In this document: positions 42,970-51,254 of the stretch, piece after piece
Layout of the letters: each line of letters starts with the position of its first letter
Position numbering within the stretch: the first letter of the stretch is position 1
Source of the DNA: a bacterium SCSIO 12643
Lineage (GTDB): Bacteria > Bacteroidota > Bacteroidia > Flavobacteriales_G > Salibacteraceae
Direction of reading: 5' to 3'
Length of the DNA stretch: 64,000 bases
Assembly: GCA_024398135.1 (NCBI GenBank)
Contig: CP073750.1
Span: 434,001-498,000 of the forward strand
Notes under the pieces: generated by a model
What the model was told of the DNA's origin: nothing
Databases searched by the model: none
Seen by the model: the letters and a program-made list of their open reading frames with translations, nothing else
Position numbers and translations under genes: made by a program

Positions 42970-42999
42970 TTGCATTTCATATACCGTACAGTATATTTG
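42970..42999 (+). promoter_or_regulatory. Promoter of the tetR gene
   Basis: TTG (42970-42972, preceded by T), a 19-base spacer and TATATTTG (42992-42999) are an exact consensus fit. The ATG follows at 43004, so the mRNA would be almost leaderless. The operator palindrome covers the spacer and half of the -7 element. Confidence 0.75.
42979..42996. promoter_or_regulatory. TetR operator at its own promoter
   Basis: ATATACCGTACAGTATAT is an 18-bp palindrome with one mismatched pair, nearly identical to the perfect copy before fabF. It overlaps the spacer and -7 element of the tetR promoter, so bound TetR would repress itself. Confidence 0.75.
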
Positions 43000-43003
43000 T
43001 TTT

Positions 43004-43591
43004 ATGATTCGATCTGAAAAAACCAGGCAACTCATCATTGAAAAAACCGCATCTATTTTTAATAAAAAGGGATATACCGGCACCTATTTGTCAGATTTAA
43101 CCAATGCTACGGGTCTTACCAAAGGCAGTATTTACGGAAACTTCAAAGACAAAAATGAAGTAGCGATTGAAGCATTTCGATACAATTATAAATTTCAATC
43201 GGACCAACTATTTGCTAAAATGCAATTACATGATCATGCCATTGATAAACTGTCGGCCTTCTTAAATCATTTTAGAACGCATTACCAGCAGGTTTTTAAT
43301 AATGGTGGATGTGCCATACTGAATACCGCTGTAGATTCGGATGATGGAAATGAATCTCTAAAAAATGAAGTGGTTTTGAAAATTAATAACTGGATTAAAT
43401 TAACCAATGAAATTCTGGTGTCGGGAGTTCAAAAACAAGAAATTAAGCATATCGAAACTTTAGATTTTTCCAATAAAATTATTGCATTATTAGAAGGGAG
43501 CATTCTTTTAGCCAAGACATTAAATCAACCTGGAATTCTACTCAAAAACATAGATGCACTGGAAAAAGAAATTCAAGAACTAAGAACCTAA
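43004..43591 (+). CDS. TetR/AcrR-family transcriptional regulator
   Basis: 195 residues. The N-terminal HTH (about 6-52) is classical: IIEKTASIFNKKGYTGTYLSDLTNATGLTKGSIYGNFKDKNEVAIEAF. The C-terminal ligand-binding part has GGCAILNTAVDSDDGN, as in the AcrR-like group with TetR_C_6/16-type domains. It probably controls itself and the adjacent fabF-like gene through the shared palindrome. The natural ligand may be an acyl compound, given the neighbour, but this is inference. Confidence 0.88.
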   Translation: MIRSEKTRQLIIEKTASIFNKKGYTGTYLSDLTNATGLTKGSIYGNFKDKNEVAIEAFRYNYKFQSDQLFAKMQLHDHAIDKLSAFLNHFRTHYQQVFNNGGCAILNTAVDSDDGNESLKNEVVLKINNWIKLTNEILVSGVQKQEIKHIETLDFSNKIIALLEGSILLAKTLNQPGILLKNIDALEKEIQELRT

Positions 43592-43607
43592 AATTTTTTA
43601 TCAAAAC

Positions 43608-43625
43608 ATATACCGTACGGTATAT
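43608..43625. promoter_or_regulatory. TetR operator before the fabF-like gene
   Basis: ATATACCGTACGGTATAT is a perfect 18-bp palindrome, 14 bases upstream of the ATG at 43639 and identical but for one base to the operator at 42979-42996. Confidence 0.75.
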
Positions 43626-43638
43626 ATAATTAACTATT

Positions 43639-44883
43639 ATGAAAAAAGTTGTTATTACCGGATTAGGAGCCATCACTCCTATTGGAAAAAATGTAAATGA
43701 ATACTGGAAAAGTTTACTTAACGGGCAATCAGGCGCAGATAAAATCACTCGATTTGATCCCGAAAAATTTAAAACCCACTTTGCCTGTGAAATAAAAGAT
43801 TATGACCCCAAAGACTATTTTGACCGAAAAGAGATACGCAAATTAGATCGTTACAGTCAATACGGGATAATCGCTGCGGATGAAGCCATTGCCGATGCAA
43901 AATTGGATTTTTCTAAACTAAATACGGACAAAATCGGAGTTATTTTCTCGAGTGGAATCGGTGGTTTTGAAACATTTGAGAAGGAAATAATTGATTACAC
44001 TCAAAAAGACTTTATCCCACGATTTAATCCATTCTTTATCACTAAAATCATTTCTAATGGCTTATCCGGATTGATTTCTATCAAACATGGTTTAAGGGGG
44101 ATCAATTATTGCCCGGTGACGGCATGCGCTTCCTCTACCCAAAGTATTATTCAGGCCTTTAATTATATCCGACTGGGAAAAGCGGATATCATTATTGCTG
44201 GAGGGTCTGAAGCACCAATTACAGAATCATCAGTTGGGGGTTTTAACGCAATGAAAGCTATGTCTACCAACAATGAGAATTTCATATCGGCCTCCAGACC
44301 TTTTGATACACACCGGGACGGATTTGTAGTTGGCGAAGGCGCAGGCGCTTTAGTCATTGAAAGCATAGATTCTGCCAGAGCAAGAGGAGCAAAAATCTAC
44401 GCGGAAATCGTAGGCGGAGGCGAAAGTTCTGACGCATATCATATTACGGGAACTCACCCGGATGGATTAGGCGCTTATCTGGCTATGGAAAATGCCATTT
44501 CTGAGGCCAATATCTCACCTGGCCATATTGACTATATCAATGCTCATGCAACTTCAACAGGTGTAGGAGATATCTCTGAGATTAATGCCATAAAAAGATT
44601 ATTTCAATCTCATTTAAATGAATTGCAAATCAGCGCCACTAAATCAATGACGGGTCATTTATTGGGTGGAACCGGTGCGATTGAAGCTATTGCTACTTGC
44701 CTCACAGTTCAATCCAACTGGATTCCTCCAACAATAAATACTACACATGTAGACGAAAGAATTCCAACAGAACTTAATCTTTCTCTGGGAAAGAAATCTA
44801 CAAAACAGGTTAACTACGCATTAAGCAACAGTTTCGGTTTTGGAGGACATTGTGCGGCTTTAGTTTTAAAGAAATATGTGTAA
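43639..44883 (+). CDS. Beta-ketoacyl-ACP synthase II (FabF-like)
   Basis: 414 residues. The thiolase-fold condensing enzyme has its catalytic triad intact: C163 ([12 protein letters not shown]), H303 ([12 protein letters not shown]) and H340 ([16 protein letters not shown]), with K335 before it. It would elongate acyl-ACP with malonyl-ACP in fatty-acid or a specialised acyl-chain synthesis. Being next to its own TetR rather than in a fab cluster suggests an accessory, conditionally expressed paralogue; no acpP or other fab gene is in the window. The TAA stop is followed directly by the 7-bp repeat array. Confidence 0.88.
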   Translation: MKKVVITGLGAITPIGKNVNEYWKSLLNGQSGADKITRFDPEKFKTHFACEIKDYDPKDYFDRKEIRKLDRYSQYGIIAADEAIADAKLDFSKLNTDKIGVIFSSGIGGFETFEKEIIDYTQKDFIPRFNPFFITKIISNGLSGLISIKHGLRGINYCPVTACASSTQSIIQAFNYIRLGKADIIIAGGSEAPITESSVGGFNAMKAMSTNNENFISASRPFDTHRDGFVVGEGAGALVIESIDSARARGAKIYAEIVGGGESSDAYHITGTHPDGLGAYLAMENAISEANISPGHIDYINAHATSTGVGDISEINAIKRLFQSHLNELQISATKSMTGHLLGGTGAIEAIATCLTVQSNWIPPTINTTHVDERIPTELNLSLGKKSTKQVNYALSNSFGFGGHCAALVLKKYV

Positions 44884-45005
44884 GGAGTTGGGAGTTGGGA
44901 GTTGGGAGTTGGGAGTTGGGAGTTGGGAGTTGGGAGTTGGGAGTTGGGAGTTGGGAGTTGGGAGTTGGGAGTTGGGAGTTGGGAGTTGGGAGTTGGGAGT
45001 TGGGA
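44884..45005 (+). repeat. Perfect 7-bp tandem repeat, about 17 copies
   Basis: The unit GGAGTTG is repeated without interruption from the base after the fabF-like stop codon to about 45005 (122 bases). The unit has no stop codon in any frame, so all three plus frames stay open through it and give Ser-Trp-Glu-Leu-Gly-Val-Gly repeats; these are not regarded as genes. Copy number could vary by slippage. Confidence 0.95.
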
Positions 45006-45448
45006 AAGGTGTTATTTCAGACGACACAAATATTATTATTCAAATAAAATTATTAACGAAAACATTGATTATATCTCACGCTCAAAAACGCTTTACTTAT
45101 TGTACGGTAATCCGAAGTGAATATATAAAACCCATAATGGGACACTGAACGAAGTCGAAGTGCCCTTACTACTCTATACTTCCACCTCAATACTCATTCC
45201 TTGTCTCTCGTTGCTCCCTACTCTACGCTTATTACAAACTAAGTATAAACCACATTCCTTATACGTAGTTTCCACATTTTTTTGATTTCCACATGAGATC
45301 AAATTGCCTTCTGAGTCCATTAATAGTTGTGACTTTTCGGTGGAATTGTTTGTCCAAAAGCACATTCTTCCATTGAAGCCTCATTTTAAAAAGCTTCATT
45401 ATCCGGAATGAATTGTTTTATTTTATAGAAACCAATACCATCAGTCCG
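45006..45448. other. Intergenic region after the 7-bp array
   Basis: No convincing gene. It contains a short ACTGAACGAAGTCGAAGTG element (45143-45161), a 10-unit degenerate heptad array (45165-45234), and a stretch at 45242-45294 with three CCACAT words and one ATACGTA that resembles the region at 8315-8360. A 63-codon minus-strand frame (45174-45365) is partly made of the array and is rejected. Confidence 0.5.
45165..45234. repeat. Degenerate heptad array, CTYNNNN x10
   Basis: CTC or CTT begins every seventh base at 45165, 45172, 45179, 45186, 45193, 45200, 45207, 45214, 45221 and 45228. The four other positions vary. It has the same 7-bp period as the perfect array about 160 bases upstream, in opposite sense. 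Confidence 0.7.
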
Positions 45449-46558
45449 ATGCAACTTTTCAAAAACATATACATCATCCTACTATGTCTTGTTATGCCAT
45501 TTGTTGTAGATTATCCGGAACCATTTGGAGCAATATCTATTGGATATGGAGTCATTGCATTGATCTATTTTATTTATACCACCACACGTAAAGACCCCAT
45601 GGATGAAGTCTTTGTTACACTGGATAAAAAATTAGACGAAGTCGATAGCTATTTAGATCAGGGAAAGGGAATTTTTGAAGTAGCTCAAACATTCAAAAAT
45701 GAAGCCGGTATTCCACCCGTACTTACCATCAAAAGTATTTTATATACCATACAAGAAGCGTGTAAAGAAGATGTTTTACCCTATACCCATGCCCTGGATC
45801 GTAAGGCTCCTTCTGATGTCGGGGTGATGATGTTATTGCAACAAATGCTAAAAGACTTTAAGAAAAAAGAACATTTTGATATCTCTGAAACCATTAAAGA
45901 GATGGATGAATTTGAAAATGTACTGTACGTAAAGGAGAATGTAAACTTTAAAATCACCAGAGAAAATGAAGAACCACGTAAAGGTTTTGGTGTTCTAATT
46001 CTCACGCTACATGAAATTCTTTTTATTCCTATGAAATGGGAGTTTCTTAAAAATCTGGATAAAGGAAAACTATTTGATTTACTGGGAGAAGCTACTTCAA
46101 GTATGCCATTTTTAAATGTGGGGTTGGCCACTTCTGAACTGTTTTTAGCATATAAAGATGCTCAAAAACCCGAAGAAATATATTTCAATGAAGAACGAAA
46201 AACAGAAATGTTAAGTCATTTTGAGATCAATAATGGTTGGCATATCCCATACCATCATGTAGATGAATTGACTTTTCCATATAAAATGAGAGGTCTAAAA
46301 GGTGTGGATCATTCATTATATGTCAGATCAGATCAAACCACGTATCAGCTTTATCACATTGAAGATAATGAGGATTTTAAAATCGAAATACTGGAACAAC
46401 TTTTATTGAGTACTTTACTGAATCAGAATATTTATTACCCGATTAATGACAAATATGATGGCCACTTTCACAAATGTGATTTGGTTCCGCATACAGAAAT
46501 CGATTACGATGATCCCAGAATGGTGGAATTTCGGGAACAGGAAATGAAGAATTCTTAA
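45449..46558 (+). CDS. Hypothetical membrane-anchored protein
   Basis: 369 residues from the ATG at 45449; the frame extends to a TTG at 45413 but the ATG is preferred. Two N-terminal hydrophobic spans (about 5-21 and 29-46) are followed by a large acidic cytoplasmic part rich in helices, with KKLDEVDSYLDQGKGIFEVAQTF and a conserved-looking end, EIDYDDPRMVEFREQEM. The family is not recognised. It lies between repeat-rich intergenic regions. Confidence 0.5.
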   Translation: MQLFKNIYIILLCLVMPFVVDYPEPFGAISIGYGVIALIYFIYTTTRKDPMDEVFVTLDKKLDEVDSYLDQGKGIFEVAQTFKNEAGIPPVLTIKSILYTIQEACKEDVLPYTHALDRKAPSDVGVMMLLQQMLKDFKKKEHFDISETIKEMDEFENVLYVKENVNFKITRENEEPRKGFGVLILTLHEILFIPMKWEFLKNLDKGKLFDLLGEATSSMPFLNVGLATSELFLAYKDAQKPEEIYFNEERKTEMLSHFEINNGWHIPYHHVDELTFPYKMRGLKGVDHSLYVRSDQTTYQLYHIEDNEDFKIEILEQLLLSTLLNQNIYYPINDKYDGHFHKCDLVPHTEIDYDDPRMVEFREQEMKNS

Positions 46559-46563
46559 AGAGG

Positions 46564-46709
46564 GTGTATTGAGTTTTGAAGGACGAGTAATGAGAGTTGA
46601 GTATTGTATTAGAATATCATAATTAAACACACGTTATACATTCCTCTACAACACTCAATTCTCAATCTTGTTTACTCATTACTCTATCCTCTTTACTGTG
46701 CGCTTCTTA
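46564..46709. repeat. Heptad-periodic inverted-repeat element, copy A
   Basis: GAG-type heptads at 46571, 46585, 46592 and 46599 (with variants at 46564 and 46578) on the left, CTC-type heptads at 46654, 46661, 46675, 46682 and 46689, with variants at 46668, 46696 and 46703, on the right. The inner arms pair over 17 bases (46592-46608 with 46647-46663, 15 Watson-Crick pairs plus a wobble). The right arm runs to the stop codon of the next gene. Confidence 0.65.
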
Positions 46710-48065
46710 CTCCAACACCACCATTCCCCTTACCGTTCCTAAACGATAGGTATAAACTCCGGTGGGTAAATGTGATATGGAAATAGAATTAACCCCGTTT
46801 ATTAAATTAGCTCTTAAAACTTGTTTGCCTAAAACATCATAGAGTTCGAATATTGAATTTTGATTATATCCGGTAACCAAATCTATATGTAGAATATCAT
46901 GTACAGGATTTGGATATACAGAAACTTCACTGGTTTCTAAAACAACATGAGGCACATCGGTTACGATTTGACACGGATTATTTGCCGGGTAATTACCCAC
47001 AGCAATACGTTTTCGAAGATAATCCTTACCACAGTTTGTTTCAACCTTTAGTTTTACTGTATAACATTCATAAACTCCCGCTGGACTATAAATATGGTTT
47101 GGATTAGCTCCCATTGAAGTATCTCCATCACCAAATTCCCAGTAAAATTTACTTCCACTACCATCATAGTAAAAATCTACGTCAAGCCCTTGAATTGAAG
47201 ACTTAATTCTTGACCCCCAATACAAACCACTATAGACATATATCACCTGTTCAAACGTATCTATCCCACACTCATTAAACGCATATAACTTAACATTGTA
47301 ACACTTCTCATTTTCAATGGTCCACGGATAAACATGCACAGGGTATTTATTTGTAGAATATAGTCCATCCCCAAAATCCCAATAAAACGAATCCGCATGC
47401 ATAGATACATTATCAAAAACAACAGTAAAGTTACTTGATGAATCAAAAAAAAGAGCAACCGGATCTAAAACCGACTCCACCCAAATGGAATCTGTACTAG
47501 AACATTGTTGCTCAGTCACGGTTACTGCATAATATCCGGTATCTGCTACTTGAATGGATGGTGTGGTATCTCCATTGCTCCATACATAAGAATCATATAA
47601 TCCGGCATCTAAAACCACACTATCATTTTCGCAATAATGTGTTGAATCGTTCAAGTCAACAGGTAATATCGTATGGATTACTATTGCATTGGTATCATTG
47701 GTCATATCACCATCCATATTACCATTGGGCCATTTGGTCCATGCTACCATAACGATATTGTTAGACGGTACGGTAACCGTTGTTAGTGCTATTTGTTCGG
47801 TTATTGACCCCGTACCACCTATAGTGTCTAGCGGTTGATATACCCACATTGAATCCAGCACCAAATTGATTTCCCAAAACACCATAAAACTATCAATGGG
47901 ATTGATTCCGTAATTGGATACTTCTGCATATACCGTATCAGTATTACCTACACATAAGGATACAGGTTGAATCCCCTGAACACCTATATCATTGGATGTT
48001 TGAGCATGGATAGCCAGCACGGATAAGATACTGAACCATACAGTTACGAGTATATTTTTTGTCAT
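46707..48065 (-). CDS. PKD-domain surface protein with T9SS sorting domain, paralogue 1
   Basis: 452 residues from the ATG at 48065 (MTKNILVTVWFSIL); a further upstream ATG at 48116 adds a basic stretch and is not preferred. Signal peptide to HAQ (about 21), a CARDB-like adhesive domain (about 25-125), an Ig-like module (LDAGLYDSYVWSNGDTTPSI, about 130-190), two PKD modules with FYWDFGDG and FYWEFGDG, and a type A sorting domain (VYPNPVHDIL to the end). It is exported by the type IX system to the surface, probably for adhesion. It is nearly identical at both ends to paralogue 3. Confidence 0.8.
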   Translation of the reverse strand: MTKNILVTVWFSILSVLAIHAQTSNDIGVQGIQPVSLCVGNTDTVYAEVSNYGINPIDSFMVFWEINLVLDSMWVYQPLDTIGGTGSITEQIALTTVTVPSNNIVMVAWTKWPNGNMDGDMTNDTNAIVIHTILPVDLNDSTHYCENDSVVLDAGLYDSYVWSNGDTTPSIQVADTGYYAVTVTEQQCSSTDSIWVESVLDPVALFFDSSSNFTVVFDNVSMHADSFYWDFGDGLYSTNKYPVHVYPWTIENEKCYNVKLYAFNECGIDTFEQVIYVYSGLYWGSRIKSSIQGLDVDFYYDGSGSKFYWEFGDGDTSMGANPNHIYSPAGVYECYTVKLKVETNCGKDYLRKRIAVGNYPANNPCQIVTDVPHVVLETSEVSVYPNPVHDILHIDLVTGYNQNSIFELYDVLGKQVLRANLINGVNSISISHLPTGVYTYRLGTVRGMVVLE

Positions 48066-48164
48066 TATTTTAAATTTAGTGGTTTTCCTTTTTTGCTTGT
48101 CAAAAAAAGAAAACAAAAAATACTTTATTTATTACGGTTAGCTCATTACTCGCCACCGTTAGGT

Positions 48165-48210
48165 CACTGAGCGTCTTGTGCTGAGCAAAGCCGAAGCAAG
48201 TCGAAGTGCC
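48165..48210. repeat. CACTGAGC...GTCGAAGTG intergenic element, copy 1
   Basis: A short element whose ends are CACTGAGCGTCTTG and AAGCAAGTCGAAGTG. It recurs at 51207-51252 with one or two differences and in reduced form at 45143-45161. Similar CTTCGAC/GCTCAGTG words are common between genes in Bacteroidota genomes. Confidence 0.6.
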
Positions 48211-48211
48211 C

Positions 48212-49573
48212 TTACTCCAACACCACCATCCCTCTTACCGTTCCTAAACTATAGGTATAGACTCCGGTGGGTAAATCTGAAACCGAAATAGAATTAACCT
48301 CATTTATCAAATGAGTTCTTAAAACTTGTTTGCCTAAAACATCATAGAGTTCAAATATTGAATTTTGATTATATCCGGTAACCAAATCTACATTTAGAAT
48401 ATCATGTGCGGGATTAGGATATACAGAAACTACACTTGTTTCTAAAACAACTTTGGGCACATCGGTTACGATTTGACATGGGTTATTTGCTGGATAATTA
48501 CCTACAGCAATACGTTTTCTAACATAATCATACCCACAATATGTTAAAGCTCTAACTTGTACTGTATAACATTCATAAGCTCCATTTGGACTATATGTGT
48601 GTACTGGCTTGGACTGTTTCGAGGTTTGCCCATCTCCAAATTCCCAGTAGAACTCTGTAGCCGATCTGGAATATGAAAAATCGACTTGCCAATTATTTAT
48701 AGAAGACCCGATACCAGAGTACCATATAGGTGGATAAACTCCGACATAAACAATTTGTCCAAATGTATCCGAACTACATATGTTTGAAGCAATAAGAATT
48801 GGATTGTAGCATAAGGAATCATGAACCGTCCAAGGATAAGTGTGAGTAGGACTTATATCGGTAGAATAAGTTCCATCTCCAAAACTCCAATAAAAGGAAT
48901 CCGCATACAAAGATAAATTGGTTAAAACTACAGTCCAAAAGCTTGATGAATCATGAAAAATCGCAACCGGATCTAAAACCGATTCGACCCAAATAGAATC
49001 TGTACTAGAACATTGTTGCTCGGTCACTGTTACTGCATAATATCCGGTATCTGCAACTTGAATGGATGCTGTGGTATCTCCATTGCTCCATACATAAGAA
49101 TCATATAATCCGGCATCTAAAACCACACTATTATTTTCGCAATAATGCGTTGAATCGTTCAGGTCAACGGGTAATATCGTATGGATTACCATTGCATTGG
49201 TATCATTAGTCAAATCACCATCTGTATTACCATTGGGCCATTTGGTCCATGCTACCAAAACGATATTGTTAGATGGTACGGTAACCATTGTTAGTGCTAT
49301 CTGAGCGGTCATTGATCCCATACCACCTATGGTATCTAAGGATTGATATACCCACATTGAATCCTGCACCAAATTGATTTCCCAAAACACCATAAAACTA
49401 TCAATGGGATTGATTCCGTAATTGGATACTTCTGCATATACCGTACCAGTATCACCCACACATAAGGATACAGGTTGAATCCCCTGAACACCTATATCAT
49501 TGGATGTTTGAGCATGGATAGTCAGCACGAATAAGATACTGAACCATACAGTTACGAGTATATTTTTTGTCAT
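48212..49573 (-). CDS. PKD-domain surface protein with T9SS sorting domain, paralogue 2
   Basis: 453 residues, starting directly at MTKNILVTVWF. Domain order is as in paralogue 1: signal peptide, CARDB-like, Ig-like, two PKD modules (FYWSFGDG, FYWEFGDGQTS), sorting domain (VYPNPAHDIL). Its second PKD module (INNWQVDFSYSRSATEFYWE) is shared with paralogue 3 but not with paralogue 1, which shows mosaic exchange among the three copies. Confidence 0.8.
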   Translation of the reverse strand: MTKNILVTVWFSILFVLTIHAQTSNDIGVQGIQPVSLCVGDTGTVYAEVSNYGINPIDSFMVFWEINLVQDSMWVYQSLDTIGGMGSMTAQIALTMVTVPSNNIVLVAWTKWPNGNTDGDLTNDTNAMVIHTILPVDLNDSTHYCENNSVVLDAGLYDSYVWSNGDTTASIQVADTGYYAVTVTEQQCSSTDSIWVESVLDPVAIFHDSSSFWTVVLTNLSLYADSFYWSFGDGTYSTDISPTHTYPWTVHDSLCYNPILIASNICSSDTFGQIVYVGVYPPIWYSGIGSSINNWQVDFSYSRSATEFYWEFGDGQTSKQSKPVHTYSPNGAYECYTVQVRALTYCGYDYVRKRIAVGNYPANNPCQIVTDVPKVVLETSVVSVYPNPAHDILNVDLVTGYNQNSIFELYDVLGKQVLRTHLINEVNSISVSDLPTGVYTYSLGTVRGMVVLE

Positions 49574-49592
49574 TATTTTATTTTTTGTTTTT

Positions 49593-49743
49593 GAGTAGTG
49601 GGGAACGCATTTTGAGTAATGAGAGTTGAGTATTGTATTAGAATATCATAATTAAACACACGTTATTCATTCCTCTACAACACTCAATTCTCAATCTTGT
49701 CTATTCATTACTCTACCCTCTTTACTCATTACTGTTCATTACT
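49593..49743. repeat. Heptad-periodic inverted-repeat element, copy B
   Basis: A near-identical second copy of the element at 46564-46709: GAG heptads at 49593, 49614, 49621 and 49628, and CTC/CTG heptads at 49683, 49690, 49711, 49718, 49725 and 49732. The inner inverted repeat is 49621-49637 with 49676-49692. It lies at the 3' end of paralogue 3. Confidence 0.65.
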
Positions 49744-51108
49744 TCACTCCAACACTACCATCCCCCTTACCGTTCCTAAACGATAGGTATAGACTCCGGT
49801 GGGTAAATGTGATATGGAAATAGAATTAACCCCGTTTATCAAATGAGCTCTTAAAACTTGTTTGCCTAAAACATCATAGAGTTCAAATATTGAATTTTGA
49901 TTATATCCGGTAACCAAATCTATATGTAGAATATCATGTGCGGGATTTGGATATACAGAAACTACACTTGTTTCTAAAACAACATGAGGCACATCGGTTA
50001 CGATTTGACATGGATTATTTGCCGGGTAATTCCCTACAGCAATACGTTTTCTAACATAATCATATCCACAATGTGTTAAAGCACGAACTTGTACGGTATA
50101 ACATTCATAAGCTCCATTTGGACTATAAATATGTATGGGGTTTGCTTGTGTAGAAGTTTGTCCATCTCCAAATTCCCAGTAAAACTCTGTCGCTGATCTG
50201 GAATATGAAAAATCAACTTGCCAATTATTTATGGAAGACTTAATTCCAGAATACCAGTTTGATGATCCATAAGACCCAACAATAGTAATTTGTCCAAATG
50301 TATCTGAACTGCATACATTCGAAGCAACTAGAATGGTATTATGGCATATAGTATCCTCATTGGTCCAAGGGTAAATATGCACAGGATCTTTATCCGTTGA
50401 ATGGGTCCCATCTCCAAAATCCCAATAAAACGAATCCGCATGCTGAGATAGATTCAAGAAAGCTACCGCAAACAAACTAGATGAATCATGAAAAAAAGCA
50501 ATCGGATCTAAAACCGATTCCACCCAAATGGAATCTGAACTAATACACTGTTGATCAGTCACAGTTACTGTATAATATCCGGTATCTGCTACTTGAATGG
50601 ATGGTGTGGTATCTCCATTGCTCCATACATAAGAATCATATAATCCGGCATCTAAAACCACACTATCATTTTCGCAATAATGCGTTGAATCGTTCAAGTC
50701 AACTGGTAATATCGTATGGATTACTATTGCATTGGTATCATTGGTCATATCATTATCCACATTACCATTGGGCCATTTGGTCCATACTACCATAACAATA
50801 TTGTTAGACGGTACGGTAACCGTTGTTAGTGCTATTTGTTCGGTTATTGACCCCGTACCACCTATAGTGTCTAGCGGTTGATATACCCACATTGAATCCA
50901 GCACCAAATTGATTTCCCAAAACACCATAAAACTATCAATGGGATTGATTCCGTAATTGGATACTTCTGCATATATCGTATCAGTATTACCTACACATAA
51001 GGATACAGGTTGAATCCCCTGAACACCTATATCATTGGATGTTTGAGCATGGATAGCCAGCACGGATAAGATACTGAACCATACTGTTACGAGTATATTT
51101 TTTGTCAT
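49744..51108 (-). CDS. PKD-domain surface protein with T9SS sorting domain, paralogue 3
   Basis: 454 residues from the ATG at 51108. Same plan as paralogues 1 and 2. Flanks, signal peptide, CARDB/Ig-like modules and sorting domain match paralogue 1 almost exactly, while the second PKD module matches paralogue 2. The stop codon is TGA, while the corresponding position of paralogue 1 is TAA. It probably arose by tandem duplication followed by gene conversion. Confidence 0.8.
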   Translation of the reverse strand: MTKNILVTVWFSILSVLAIHAQTSNDIGVQGIQPVSLCVGNTDTIYAEVSNYGINPIDSFMVFWEINLVLDSMWVYQPLDTIGGTGSITEQIALTTVTVPSNNIVMVVWTKWPNGNVDNDMTNDTNAIVIHTILPVDLNDSTHYCENDSVVLDAGLYDSYVWSNGDTTPSIQVADTGYYTVTVTDQQCISSDSIWVESVLDPIAFFHDSSSLFAVAFLNLSQHADSFYWDFGDGTHSTDKDPVHIYPWTNEDTICHNTILVASNVCSSDTFGQITIVGSYGSSNWYSGIKSSINNWQVDFSYSRSATEFYWEFGDGQTSTQANPIHIYSPNGAYECYTVQVRALTHCGYDYVRKRIAVGNYPANNPCQIVTDVPHVVLETSVVSVYPNPAHDILHIDLVTGYNQNSIFELYDVLGKQVLRAHLINGVNSISISHLPTGVYTYRLGTVRGMVVLE

Positions 51109-51206
51109 TATTTTAAATTTAGTGGTTTTCCTTTTTTGCTTGTCAAAAAAAGAAAACAAAAAATACTTTATTTATTACGGTTAGCTCATTACTCGCCACC
51201 GTTAGG

Positions 51207-51252
51207 TCACTGAGCGTCTTGTACTGAGCAAAGCCGAAGCAAGTCGAAGTGC
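51207..51252. repeat. CACTGAGC...GTCGAAGTG intergenic element, copy 2
   Basis: The second copy of the element at 48165-48210, again between the 5' end of a paralogue and the 3' end of the next gene. It has CTTGTACTGAGC where copy 1 has CTTGTGCTGAGC. Confidence 0.6.
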
Positions 51253-51254
51253 TC

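Noticed and set aside
44850-45148. Three overlapping frames of Ser-Trp-Glu-Leu-Gly-Val-Gly repeats
   Set aside because: They are the translation of a stop-free 7-bp array, not genes.
45174-45365. 63-codon minus-strand frame
   Set aside because: About half of it is the degenerate heptad array; no start context and no family.
46564-49743. Possible insertion sequence ends suggested by inverted repeats
   Set aside because: No transposase frame or target duplication lies with the heptad elements; both copies belong to a local duplication.
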